Shown here: piece by piece, positions 8,179 through 15,100 of the stretch | Numbering within the stretch: the stretch's first letter is position 1 | Layout: each line of letters opens with the position of its first letter | Source of the DNA: JAGIBJ01 sp047604965 | GTDB lineage: Bacteria; Actinomycetota; Thermoleophilia; Solirubrobacterales; Solirubrobacteraceae | Reading direction: 5' to 3' | DNA: 23,127 nt | NCBI GenBank assembly: GCA_047604965.1 | Contig: JASGGQ010000027.1 | Coordinates: forward strand, 1 to 23,127 | Made by a program: the position numbers and the translations under genes | The notes under the pieces: model-generated | Databases searched by the model: none | The model's input: only the letters and a program-made list of their open reading frames with translations | Told to the model about the DNA's origin: nothing

Positions 8179-8835
8179 TTACCGACCTGGGCGGACGTTT
8201 CCTTGCGGCGCACCGTCGAGCAGCTCCGGAGCGAGCCGGGCCAGCAGCGCGACCGGCAGGCCGACGACGTTCAGGTAGTCGCCGTCGATGCGCTGCACCA
8301 GACCGGCGCCGCGCCCCTGGATCGCGTACGCCCCGGCGCGCCCCTGCCACTCGCCGTGCGCGAGGTGCCGTGCGAGTGCGGCTGCGCTGAGCTGTCGCAT
8401 TTGCACGATCGTCCGGTCGACGCCGCTGCGCGTCGCCGTGCGGCCGGGGCCGGCAATCGCGAGTCCGCTGACGACGGTATGCGTGCGCCCGAGCAGCCGC
8501 CCGAGCATGGCCCGCGCTTCATCGAGGCCGGCCGGTTTGCCGAGCAGCGCGCCGTCATCGGTCAGCACGATCGTGTCCGAGCCGATCACCGTCGCCGCCG
8601 GATGCAGCTGCGCGACGGCATGCGCTTTGGCGCGGGCGTTCTGTTCGGCGACCTCCTCCGGGTTGCCGTGCATCCGTTCGTCGACGTCAGCGACGACGAC
8701 GCGATGTGCGATCCCGAGCTGCGTGAGGATCGCCGTGCGCTGCGGCGAGGCGCTGGCGAGAATCGGCGCGCTCCGCACGCCCGCAGGCTGCGCGAAGTGA
8801 CTGCGCGCCGGCTCGCCGGCAGGCTCGGACGACAT
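8179..8835 (-). CDS. maf: Maf-like nucleotide pyrophosphatase
   Basis: House-cleaning nucleoside triphosphate pyrophosphatase of the Maf/HAM1 superfamily; family members hydrolyse dTTP/UTP or modified pyrimidine nucleotides, so the exact substrate here is not determined. The 218-aa product contains the Maf N-terminal signature ILASASPQR (residues 26-34), a VDER motif, GSDTIVL with the catalytic-type Asp, GRTHTVVSGLAI, and the C-terminal signature YAIQGRGAGLVQRIDGDYLNVVGLP. The N-terminal 20-25 residues before the signature are poorly conserved, so an internal start is possible, but the ATG at 8835 lies only 8 nt after the ndk stop, suggesting co-transcription. Maf next to the mre cluster is a recurrent bacterial arrangement. 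Confidence 0.93.
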   Translation of the reverse strand: MSSEPAGEPARSHFAQPAGVRSAPILASASPQRTAILTQLGIAHRVVVADVDERMHGNPEEVAEQNARAKAHAVAQLHPAATVIGSDTIVLTDDGALLGKPAGLDEARAMLGRLLGRTHTVVSGLAIAGPGRTATRSGVDRTIVQMRQLSAAALARHLAHGEWQGRAGAYAIQGRGAGLVQRIDGDYLNVVGLPVALLARLAPELLDGAPQGNVRPGR

Positions 8836-8843
8836 GGCCGGGG

Positions 8844-9251
8844 CTACAGCCCCGGGAAGAAGATCGCGATTTCGCGCTCGGCCGATTCGTCGGAGTCCGA
8901 GCCGTGCACCATATTCTCGCCGACCGAGGTCGCGAAGTCGCCGCGAATCGTGCCCGGCGTCGCCTCCAGCGGATTGGTCGAGCCGATGATCTGACGGGCG
9001 GCCGCGACCGTGTTCTCATCGCCTTCGAGCACCAGCGAGACGAGCGGACCGGAGGTGATGAACTCCACCAATTCCCCGAAGAACGGGCGCTCGGCATGCT
9101 CAGCGTAGTGCTGCTTAGCGATCTCTTCGGTCAGCGTCGTCGCGTTGAGCGCGGCGATCTTCAGCCCCTTCGCTTCAAAACGGCGAAGGATCTCGCCGGT
9201 CAGTCCGCGGGCGAAGGCGTCCGGCTTGACGAGGATGAGAGTGCGCGCCAT
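8844..9251 (-). CDS. ndk: Nucleoside diphosphate kinase
   Basis: Transfers the gamma phosphate from ATP to nucleoside diphosphates through a phosphohistidine, balancing cytoplasmic NTP and dNTP pools. The 135-aa protein is the normal size and begins MARTLILVKPDAFARGL. The active-site motif NMVHGSDS holds the phosphorylated histidine at H116, and FFGELVEFITSGP and the NPLEATPGTIRGDFA segment are family hallmarks. The start is supported by an AGGAG at 9259-9263 on this strand, 7 nt before the ATG. Upstream sits a pair of strong hairpins (9317-9360), so ndk may have its own control or be a new transcript segment. It is followed closely by maf. Confidence 0.97.
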   Translation of the reverse strand: MARTLILVKPDAFARGLTGEILRRFEAKGLKIAALNATTLTEEIAKQHYAEHAERPFFGELVEFITSGPLVSLVLEGDENTVAAARQIIGSTNPLEATPGTIRGDFATSVGENMVHGSDSDESAEREIAIFFPGL

Positions 9252-9258
9252 GGCGTGG

Positions 9259-9263
9259 CTCCT
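9259..9263 (-). promoter_or_regulatory. Ribosome binding site of ndk
   Basis: AGGAG on the minus strand, 7 nt before the ndk ATG. It is one of the few strong Shine-Dalgarno sites in the cluster, where most genes start by overlap with the previous stop. It fixes the ndk start and suggests independent translation initiation here. Confidence 0.75.
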
Positions 9264-9304
9264 AAGAAAGAACGGGGATGCTCAGCCCGGCGCATGTGCC
9301 CGGC

Positions 9305-9360
9305 CGACATGTCGTTCCCGCGCCGCTGCGGCGCGGGCCTCAGCGCGCGGGGCGCTGAGG
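9305..9360 (-). repeat. Tandem GC-rich hairpins between hypothetical gene and ndk
   Basis: Three adjoining dyads. CCTCAGCGC (9338-9346) pairs perfectly with GCGCTGAGG (9352-9360) around a 5-nt loop. CCCGCGCCGC (9317-9326) pairs with GCGGCGCGGG (9328-9337), forming a near-perfect 21-nt palindrome. CGACATGTCG (9305-9314) is a 10-bp palindrome. The first hairpin covers the stop codon of the upstream membrane-protein gene. There is no U-tract, so this is not a classical intrinsic terminator. It could be a U-less actinobacterial terminator, an RNA-stability element or a protein-binding site. Confidence 0.6.
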
Positions 9361-9783
9361 AGGCTGAACGCTACCGGGGTCGGCTGCGGCGCGCGTCGCG
9401 CTGCTGCCTCCCTGCGCCTGCTTGCGCCGCACGACGATCAGCTGTTCAAGCCGGGTGACCTGCGCCGACAGCTCGCGATTGCTGCGCGCCAGTTCGCCGA
9501 GCGTTTTGACGAGTGCCTCGTTCGCCTGAATCGACACCTCACGTTCGTACGCATCCTCCAAGAACTCCGGAGGTCGCACGATCGCGTAGATCAGCGTGCC
9601 GATGAACGGGAAGATCAGCGCGGCGATCACTGCACAGGCGACAAGCAACGCGTCATCCACGCGGTGGCGTGCGTCGCGGAACACCCAGTACACGAGCGCG
9701 AGATCGAGGCAGATCAACCCCAGTCCGAGCAGGGTGACCGCGTACGAAAGAAATCCGGAGTCAAGACCGAGAACGGCGAGCAC
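9340..9783 (-). CDS. Hypothetical membrane protein with C-terminal coiled coil
   Basis: 147-aa protein of unknown function. It has two hydrophobic segments (about residues 10-31 and 44-68), separated by a short charged loop (FRDARHRVDD). A segment YAIVRPPEFLEDAYEREVSI then leads into a heptad-like helix (about 85-115, EALVKTLGELARSNRELSAQVTRLEQLI) and a disordered Gly/Ala/Pro tail. The RPPEFLED-type stretch resembles short membrane proteins common in Actinobacteria, though I cannot name a family. The start is a GTG at 9783, immediately before the first membrane segment; no strong Shine-Dalgarno was seen. It lies 45 nt after the 58-aa gene and upstream of ndk, roughly where other actinobacteria carry a DUF4233 membrane protein. 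Confidence 0.8.
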   Translation of the reverse strand: MLAVLGLDSGFLSYAVTLLGLGLICLDLALVYWVFRDARHRVDDALLVACAVIAALIFPFIGTLIYAIVRPPEFLEDAYEREVSIQANEALVKTLGELARSNRELSAQVTRLEQLIVVRRKQAQGGSSATRAAADPGSVQPPQRPAR

Positions 9784-9828
9784 GCGCGCAAGCGTATTGC
9801 AGCCGCCGGGGGAACGACCTCGCGCCCG

Positions 9829-10005
9829 CTATAGCAGCGCTTTCCCAGCTGCGTAGCCGATCGCAAAAAACAGCAGAATGTCGAGCGCAACGATCAGCGC
9901 CACCGCCGTGATCAGCTTGATTGCCGACGGGTTCTGGCGAACGCTCGACGGCGGCGCCGGAGCACCGGTGGCGGCACGCCTGCGGCCTGCGTGGCGCGCC
10001 TTCAC
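9829..10005 (-). CDS. Small single-pass membrane protein overlapping folC
   Basis: 58-aa reading frame of unknown function. A basic, Arg/Ala/Pro-rich N-terminus (KARHAGRRR...) precedes one transmembrane helix (about residues 33-52, ITAVALIVALDILLFFAIG), ending GYAAGKALL. The preferred start is the GTG at 10005, which overlaps the folC stop as GTGA, the same arrangement as valS-folC. An upstream GTG at 10029 would give 66 aa with a longer overlap. The hydrophobic helix and the coupling argue for a real gene. Its position matches that of DUF4233 (several membrane helices) in other Actinobacteria, but it is too short and single-pass to be that protein. Confidence 0.65.
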   Translation of the reverse strand: MKARHAGRRRAATGAPAPPSSVRQNPSAIKLITAVALIVALDILLFFAIGYAAGKALL

Positions 10006-11480
10006 GCCGCACCGCCCGGTGGCGGCCACGGCGGCGGCGCCTGCGGGCCGCGTGACGGCGTAGTCGGCGTCGGGGAGCCCCCCGCCGTCTGCGGACGCAG
10101 CGCCTGCGCCAACGCCAACGTGCCGCAGATCACGACGTACCCGCCGGGGCCGGCGGCGATCCGGGCGGTTGCGAGGGCGGTCGCCGGATCGTCGACGACG
10201 GTCGTCGCGATCCCGGGCAGCGCCTCGTTGATCGTCGCAGCCAACTCGGCCGGAGGCATCACGCGCGGCGACCCGCAGTCGCAGACGACGAAGCGGCCGA
10301 CGTGACCGGCGAGCGCCCGCGCCATCCCCGCCGCGTCTTTGTCGGCGAGCACGCTCATCACCGCGACGCCGCCGTCGAAGTGCCCCGCTTCGGCTAGCGC
10401 ATCGGCGAGCGCGCGTGCGCCGGCGGGATTGTGTGCGCCGTCGAGGATCGTTGCCGGCTCATCGGCGATCCGCTCAAAGCGCGCCGGCATCGCGAAGTGC
10501 TCGGCCACTTCGCGCACCGCCCGCGGGTCGGTCACGCCCAGATACGCCTCGACGACGGCGCGCGCCGTCGCGAAATTGCGTTGCTGGTAGCCGGGGCCGA
10601 TCGCGCGGTCGATCGGCGCCGGACGCGCCGACACCACCTGCGCACCGACCTGGGCAGCCCGGTCACGGGCGACGATCACCGCCTCATCGCGCAGCCCCGG
10701 GCCGAGGATCAACGTCGCGCCGGCGGTCACCACCGCAACCTTCTCGGTCGTGATCTCCTCGACCGTCGCGCCAAGCAGCGCGGTGTGTTCGAGATCGATC
10801 GATGTCAACGCGACGACCGGCGCCCCGAGCACGTTGGTGGCGTCGAGCCGGCCACCGAGTCCCGCTTCGATCACCAGCACGTCGCAGTTGGCCTGCGAGA
10901 GCGCCACGAAGGCGCTCGCCGTATGCGCCTCGAACTGGGTGACGGGGTCGCCGGGCTGGTCTACGCGGGTCGCTGCCCGCGCGACGGCGGTCACGGCGTG
11001 CGCGTGTGCCGCTTCGTCGATCGGCCGGCCGTCGACTTCGATGCGCTCGCGGAGATGCGCGAGGTGCGGCGAGAGGAAAGCGCCGGGATGGTGTCCGTGG
11101 GCGCGTAGCAGTGCCGCGATCATGCGTGTCGTCGATGATTTGCCGTTGGTGCCGACAACGTGGATCGCTGGGGCACACTGGTGCGGCGCACCGAGCTCGT
11201 CGAGCAGCCGCTCGATCCGATCAAGCGCAAAGCGCCAGCCGACGAGGTCGCGCGCCGCCAACCAGGCATCAGCCTGCGGTTCGCTCCACACCTGTCCGGG
11301 CGACGGCAGCATGGGCACCGGTTCGCTGACCGGATCGAGCACTCGCGGCGCCGCGCTTGGCGCGACCTGGATGCGGCGTTCGGCGGCGGGCGGCAGCGGA
11401 TCGTACGGTGCGCGGCGACGGTCGCCACCATCGACGACTCGCAGCCCGTTGTGCGGTGTTGGCTGCTGGTCCTCGCTCAC
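10002..11480 (-). CDS. folC: Bifunctional folylpolyglutamate/dihydrofolate synthase
   Basis: Mur-ligase family ATP-dependent enzyme that adds glutamate to (dihydro)folates in the cytoplasm. Visible motifs are the P-loop GTNGKSST (residues 110-117), FLSPHLAHLRERI, the central VVALTSIDLEHTALLG, the EKVAVV segment and the C-terminal-domain signature ILDGAHNPAGARAL. The 492-aa protein is longer than typical FolC (about 430). The first 70 or so residues are Pro/Arg-rich and outside the fold, and a Pro-rich tail (PPPWPPPGG) ends the protein. The start is a GTG at 11480 overlapping the valS stop as GTGA. An internal start (for example the Met at residue 57) would give a normal length but lose the coupling. 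Whether dihydrofolate synthase activity is retained cannot be told. Confidence 0.94.
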   Translation of the reverse strand: MSEDQQPTPHNGLRVVDGGDRRRAPYDPLPPAAERRIQVAPSAAPRVLDPVSEPVPMLPSPGQVWSEPQADAWLAARDLVGWRFALDRIERLLDELGAPHQCAPAIHVVGTNGKSSTTRMIAALLRAHGHHPGAFLSPHLAHLRERIEVDGRPIDEAAHAHAVTAVARAATRVDQPGDPVTQFEAHTASAFVALSQANCDVLVIEAGLGGRLDATNVLGAPVVALTSIDLEHTALLGATVEEITTEKVAVVTAGATLILGPGLRDEAVIVARDRAAQVGAQVVSARPAPIDRAIGPGYQQRNFATARAVVEAYLGVTDPRAVREVAEHFAMPARFERIADEPATILDGAHNPAGARALADALAEAGHFDGGVAVMSVLADKDAAGMARALAGHVGRFVVCDCGSPRVMPPAELAATINEALPGIATTVVDDPATALATARIAAGPGGYVVICGTLALAQALRPQTAGGSPTPTTPSRGPQAPPPWPPPGGAA

Positions 11481-14131
11481 AACGCGGCCAGTTGCTCCTT
11501 GAGTGCGGCAAGTTTGTCGCGCTCGACCTGCACGACGTGAGCCGGCGCCCGTTCGACGAATTTCGCGTTACCGAGCTTGCCTTCGACACGCAAGATTTCC
11601 GCTTCGAGCTCGGCGCGGCGCGCCGCGAGGCGCCGTTCGGCCGCTCCGAGATCGATGTGCTCGTCGGCAAGGAGGTCGACGACAACTCCGGCGGTCGTCA
11701 CCGTCGCCACCGGCGCGCCGGTCCCGGCGGTCAGATCAAGCCGAGCGAGTGCTTGCAGCGACGCTTCGCGTTCGGCCCCAAGCGGTTCGCGCAGGCGTGC
11801 CGGGAGGATCGCGCTCGGCTTGACTCCGACACGCTCCCGCCAGGCGCGGACGGCGGTCACGGCGCCGATCAGCTGGGCAATCCGAGTTTCGGCAGGCTCG
11901 TCGATCGCGCCGTCATCGGCGACCGGCCAGGCGGCGAGCGCCAGCAGGCCGCGATCACCGGGCAGGTGCCGCCACAGCTCCTCGGTGACGAACGGGATCA
12001 CCGGATGCGCGACGCGCAGCGTGCGGTCGATCGCGTAGAGCAGCGTCGCGGCGAGCGCGCGCTGCTCGTCGTCGGTGCCGTCGCGCAGGCGCGGCTTGGC
12101 GAGCTCGACGTACCAGTCGCACAGTTCGCCGTAGACGAAGTCGTAGAGGCCGAGCACCGCCTTCGCAAACTCGAAGCGATCGAGCGCGTCGGCCGTCGCA
12201 CGGGTGACGCGCTCCAGCCGCGACAGCAGCCAGCGGTCGGCGTCGGTACGCGGCTGCGGCTCACCGGCGGCCTCGTCGGTCAGCCCAAGCTCGCCAAGTC
12301 GCAGGAGCACGAAGCGGGTCGCGTTGAACAGCTTGTTGGCGAGCTGCTGCCCCTGCTGCACCTTGTCTTCGCTGAAGCGCACGTCCTGCGTGGTCGAGAT
12401 CGCCAGCAGTCCGAAGCGCACCGCGTCAGCGCCATACGCGGGAAAGTCGCCGCCCTGCTTGAACACGGGCGGACGCGGTCCGCCGTCGATCACGTCCAGC
12501 GGGTTGATGCCGGTGCCCAGTGACTTGCTCATGCGACGACCGTCGGGCGCCTGGATGACCGAGTGTACGTACACGTCCTTGAACGGCACGTCGCCCGCGA
12601 ACCGCAGGCCGAGCATCACCATGCGCGCCACCCAGAGGAAGAGGATGTCGCGGGCGGTCGAGAGCACGTCGGTCGGGTAGAACGCTTCGAGGTCGGTGAG
12701 GTCGTCCGGCCAGCCGAGCGTCGCAAACGGCCACAGCGCCGACGAAAACCAGGTGTCGAGCACGTCCTGGTCCCGTACCCATCCATCGCCGGCCGGCGGC
12801 TCGATCCCGACGTACGTTTCGGCTGCCTCGCTCGTCTGCGGGTCGCCGTCGCCGGGGCGGTACCAGACCGGCAGCTGGTGTCCCCACCAGAGTTGCCGGC
12901 TCACGCACCACGGGCGGATCTCTTGCAACCACTCGATGTAGCGGCGCGACTGCACCGGCGGATGGATCGTGACGCGGCCGTCTTGCACCGCGTCGATCGC
13001 CGGGCCGGCTAGCTCCTGCATCCGCATGAACCACTGCAAGCTGATGAGCGGTTCGATCCGGGCGCCGGAACGGTGGCTGTACGGCACCGTGTGGAGGTAC
13101 GGTTCCTCGCCGCGCAGCAGCCCTTCGGCGCGCAGCGCATCGGTGACGGTCGTCTTCGCCGCTTCGGCGGTCTGCCCCGCGAACGCCCCGCAGAGCGCCG
13201 TGAGCCGGCCATCCTCTCCGATTGCCGAGGGCGCGGGCAGGCCGTGGCGGCGGCCGATCTCGAAGTCGTTCGGGTCGTGCCCCGGTGTGATCTTCAGCGC
13301 GCCTGAGCCAAAGTCAAGCTTGACGTGCTCATCGGCGATCACCGGGATCTCCCTGCCGCCGGAGAGCGGCAGGACGACCGTTTTGCCGATCGCGTCCGCG
13401 TAGCGCTCGTCGGCCGGGTTGACGGCGACCGCCACGTCGCCGAACATCGTTTCGGGGCGAACGGTCGCGACGACGATTTCGCCGCTGCCATCCGCGTACG
13501 GGTAGGCGATCGAGTAGAGCGTGTCCTCCACCCCTTCGCGCTCTTCGACCTCCAGATCGGAGATCGCCGAGCCGCTGCCCGGATCCCAGTTGACGAGGTA
13601 GTGGTCGCGGTAGATCAGGCCCTGTTCGTACAGCTCGACGAACACCTTCTGCACGGCGTGGACGTAGCCTTCGTCCATCGTGAAGCGCTCGTCGTCGTAG
13701 TCGCAGGAGGCGCCGAGCCGCTTGAACTGCCCAATGATCGTGCCACCGTATTCGCGGCGCCACGCCTGCGTTTCGGCGATGAACGCTTCGCGTCCGATCT
13801 CCTTGCGGCTGGTGCCCTCGCTGGCGAGCTTCTTCTCGACCTGCGTTTGCGTCGCGATGCCGGCGTGATCGGTCCCGACGATCCAGCGGGTGCGCTTGCC
13901 TCGCATCCGGGCGAGACGAATCAGGCTGTCTTGGATCGAGCCGTTGAGCGCGTGGCCCATGTGCAGTGCGCCGGTGACGTTCGGCGGCGGGATCGCGATC
14001 GTGTAGGTGTCCTGCCCGTCAACGGCCGGGCCCGGCTCAAACGCGCCGGACGCAAGCCAGCGACGCTGGATCTCTGGCTCGGCCTCGCTCGGTTCGTAGC
14101 GCGTGCGGGTACTCAGGTCAGCTGCGGGCAT
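11477..14131 (-). CDS. valS: Valyl-tRNA synthetase
   Basis: Class Ia aminoacyl-tRNA synthetase charging tRNA-Val in the cytoplasm. With the ATG at 14131 the protein is 884 aa, normal for the family. It shows PPPNVTGALHMGHAL with the HIGH-type motif at residues 57-60, the editing (CP1) domain with VATVRPETMFGDVAVAV and KITPGHDPNDFEIG, DTWFSSALWPF, and the KMSKS loop as RMSKS (533-537). The anticodon-binding domain follows and the C-terminal coiled coil (ERRLAARRAELEAEILRVEGKL) is characteristic of ValRS. The frame is open 35 codons further upstream but lacks family similarity. A set of strong hairpins precedes the gene, and its stop overlaps the folC GTG. Confidence 0.97.
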   Translation of the reverse strand: MPAADLSTRTRYEPSEAEPEIQRRWLASGAFEPGPAVDGQDTYTIAIPPPNVTGALHMGHALNGSIQDSLIRLARMRGKRTRWIVGTDHAGIATQTQVEKKLASEGTSRKEIGREAFIAETQAWRREYGGTIIGQFKRLGASCDYDDERFTMDEGYVHAVQKVFVELYEQGLIYRDHYLVNWDPGSGSAISDLEVEEREGVEDTLYSIAYPYADGSGEIVVATVRPETMFGDVAVAVNPADERYADAIGKTVVLPLSGGREIPVIADEHVKLDFGSGALKITPGHDPNDFEIGRRHGLPAPSAIGEDGRLTALCGAFAGQTAEAAKTTVTDALRAEGLLRGEEPYLHTVPYSHRSGARIEPLISLQWFMRMQELAGPAIDAVQDGRVTIHPPVQSRRYIEWLQEIRPWCVSRQLWWGHQLPVWYRPGDGDPQTSEAAETYVGIEPPAGDGWVRDQDVLDTWFSSALWPFATLGWPDDLTDLEAFYPTDVLSTARDILFLWVARMVMLGLRFAGDVPFKDVYVHSVIQAPDGRRMSKSLGTGINPLDVIDGGPRPPVFKQGGDFPAYGADAVRFGLLAISTTQDVRFSEDKVQQGQQLANKLFNATRFVLLRLGELGLTDEAAGEPQPRTDADRWLLSRLERVTRATADALDRFEFAKAVLGLYDFVYGELCDWYVELAKPRLRDGTDDEQRALAATLLYAIDRTLRVAHPVIPFVTEELWRHLPGDRGLLALAAWPVADDGAIDEPAETRIAQLIGAVTAVRAWRERVGVKPSAILPARLREPLGAEREASLQALARLDLTAGTGAPVATVTTAGVVVDLLADEHIDLGAAERRLAARRAELEAEILRVEGKLGNAKFVERAPAHVVQVERDKLAALKEQLAAL

Positions 14132-14198
14132 CGGTCGGTCCAGTGTACGTGTGGCTGCTGCGACGCGGCAGCGGTCGCGGGCCGCCCGCAACGGCGTG

Positions 14199-14281
14199 CC
14201 GCTCGCAACCGCGCTGGGCGGTTGCGAGCGGCGCACCGCAAGAACGCTTGCGGGGTACTCATCGCTCGCGCGATGAGCCCC
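14199..14281 (-). repeat. Three tandem hairpins upstream of valS
   Basis: Three inverted repeats stand almost end to end. CCGCTCGCAACCGC (14199-14212) pairs perfectly over 14 bp with 14218-14231 around a 5-nt loop, with a bulged 3-bp extension. CCGCAAG (14236-14242) pairs with CTTGCGG (14247-14253). GGGG-TA-CTCATCGC (14252-14265) pairs with GCGATGAGCCCC (14270-14281); its first two bases are shared with hairpin two, so hairpins two and three are mutually exclusive at that edge. They lie between the stop of a small hypothetical gene and the valS ATG, on a transcript read as minus. No U-tract is present. A terminator for the upstream gene or a valS leader attenuator are both possible; no T-box consensus was recognised. 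Confidence 0.65.
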
Positions 14282-14290
14282 CGGCAGTGA

Positions 14291-14608
14291 CTAGCGCCGC
14301 GCGCCCGGCGCAGCGGCGCGCTGCTTGACCAGCGGCACCGGTGTGGTGCGCTGTGGAACGTTGGCGCGATCGACGATCAGCGTCAGCTCCGCGCGCTCCC
14401 GCAGCGAGAGGTTGATCCCACGCCCTCCGGCGCGCAGCACGAGGTCGCGCAAGCGCGCGCGATCCCTCGGCGCGAGGTCGAGCGGGCGCTCTCGCAGCAG
14501 CTGCGTAGCGTCGGCCAACAGCACCCACGGCAGCGGGCGTGGCGCGGCGGCGCCGCGGTGATTGCGGGTACGGGTGCGGGTGCGAGCGTGGCGGGTAGTC
14601 CGAGCCAT
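14291..14608 (-). CDS. Small basic hypothetical protein with two helical repeats
   Basis: 105-aa protein of unknown function. The N-terminal 20 residues are strongly basic (ARTTRHARTRTRTRNHRG). Residues about 30-85 look helical and contain two similar units, LAPRDRARLRDLVLRAG and LSLRERAELTLIVDRAN, each an L-x-x-R-(D/E)-R pattern. The C-terminus is Pro/Arg-rich. This resembles small LTPRERxxLRxL-type actinobacterial proteins, but no family is assigned. The ATG at 14608 is favoured because homology-like sequence begins after it. ATG 14620 is an alternative, and the frame remains open further upstream through a hairpin-rich stretch that looks non-coding. It sits between the NTF2-like gene and valS. 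Confidence 0.55.
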   Translation of the reverse strand: MARTTRHARTRTRTRNHRGAAAPRPLPWVLLADATQLLRERPLDLAPRDRARLRDLVLRAGGRGINLSLRERAELTLIVDRANVPQRTTPVPLVKQRAAAPGARR

Positions 14609-14637
14609 GACGAGAGCCATCCTGGAGTCGGGATGAG

Positions 14638-14790
14638 GCGCGGCCGATGCAGCCCGGCCGCGCGATTGAACGGCGCCGGGCGTCGCCGCCCGGCCATGAA
14701 TAACGCGACTCTCCGGAGAGCAGTCCATCGAGCGCGTGTCCACAGTATCGGCAACTCTGGCGGAAAATACCAGCGGAGTTTCTCCGGCTG
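14638..14790 (-). repeat. Four dyad-symmetric elements upstream of small basic gene
   Basis: A 227-nt gap (14609-14835) with no supported gene carries a run of dyads. GCGCGGCCG (14638-14646) pairs with 14655-14663 over 9 bp with an 8-nt loop. GCCGGGCG (14675-14682) pairs with 14687-14694 over 8 bp. CTCTCCGGAGAG (14709-14720) is a perfect 12-bp palindrome inside a longer imperfect dyad, 14707-14725. CAGCGGAG (14771-14778) pairs with CTCCGGCTG (14782-14790) with one bulge. The segment 14735-14785 is less GC-rich than its surroundings. Possible roles are transcript termination after clpX and the NTF2-like gene, a structured leader, or a binding array. Confidence 0.6.
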
Positions 14791-14835
14791 GGCGCGGCTC
14801 GTCGCACGGCGTCTCGCCGACGGCACGATGACCCG

Positions 14836-15072
14836 TCAGCCGGGGCAGTCGATCCAGCGGGTGATTCGGCCGGCAGCCGTCTCGTGGTACGACGGCGGGG
14901 CTGGCGGCGGGTCGTGCCGAAGCATCGCGATCACCTGCCCCGGGCCGATCAGCTCTTCCTCGATCGAGGTCGTCCAGCGTACCTGCGCATCGAGCTGGCG
15001 CTCGACCGCCGCCCAATCACGCGCTTCAATCGCCGTCAGCAAGCCGCAAACGGCTGGCACTTGCTCGGCCAT
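14836..15072 (-). CDS. Small NTF2-like (SnoaL-fold) hypothetical protein
   Basis: 78-aa protein that reads like a compact NTF2/SnoaL-type cone fold. An N-terminal helix (AVCGLLTAIEARDWAAVERQLD) is followed by AQVRWTTSIEEELIGPGQVIAMLRHDPPP and a terminal strand pair (YHETAAGRITRWIDCPG). The helix-then-VRWTT order and the ending GRITRWIDCPG are typical of this superfamily, although at 78 aa it is shorter than most members (about 110-130). The ATG at 15072 has a purine-rich GGAAGAG a few bases upstream; a GTG one codon earlier is the alternative. It follows clpX by about 28 nt on the same strand, suggesting co-transcription. Ligand and function are unknown. Confidence 0.7.
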   Translation of the reverse strand: MAEQVPAVCGLLTAIEARDWAAVERQLDAQVRWTTSIEEELIGPGQVIAMLRHDPPPAPPSYHETAAGRITRWIDCPG

Positions 15073-15100
15073 CACCGCTCTTCCACGACGCGAACGCGAG

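Noticed and set aside
9761..10012. 83-codon minus-strand frame overlapping the 58-aa gene
   Set aside because: Different frame, Arg-rich with no membrane helix; the 58-aa frame has a clear helix and a coupled start.
14132..14236. 35-codon N-terminal extension of valS
   Set aside because: No ValRS-like sequence and it would include one of the hairpins; the ATG at 14131 gives a standard N-terminus.
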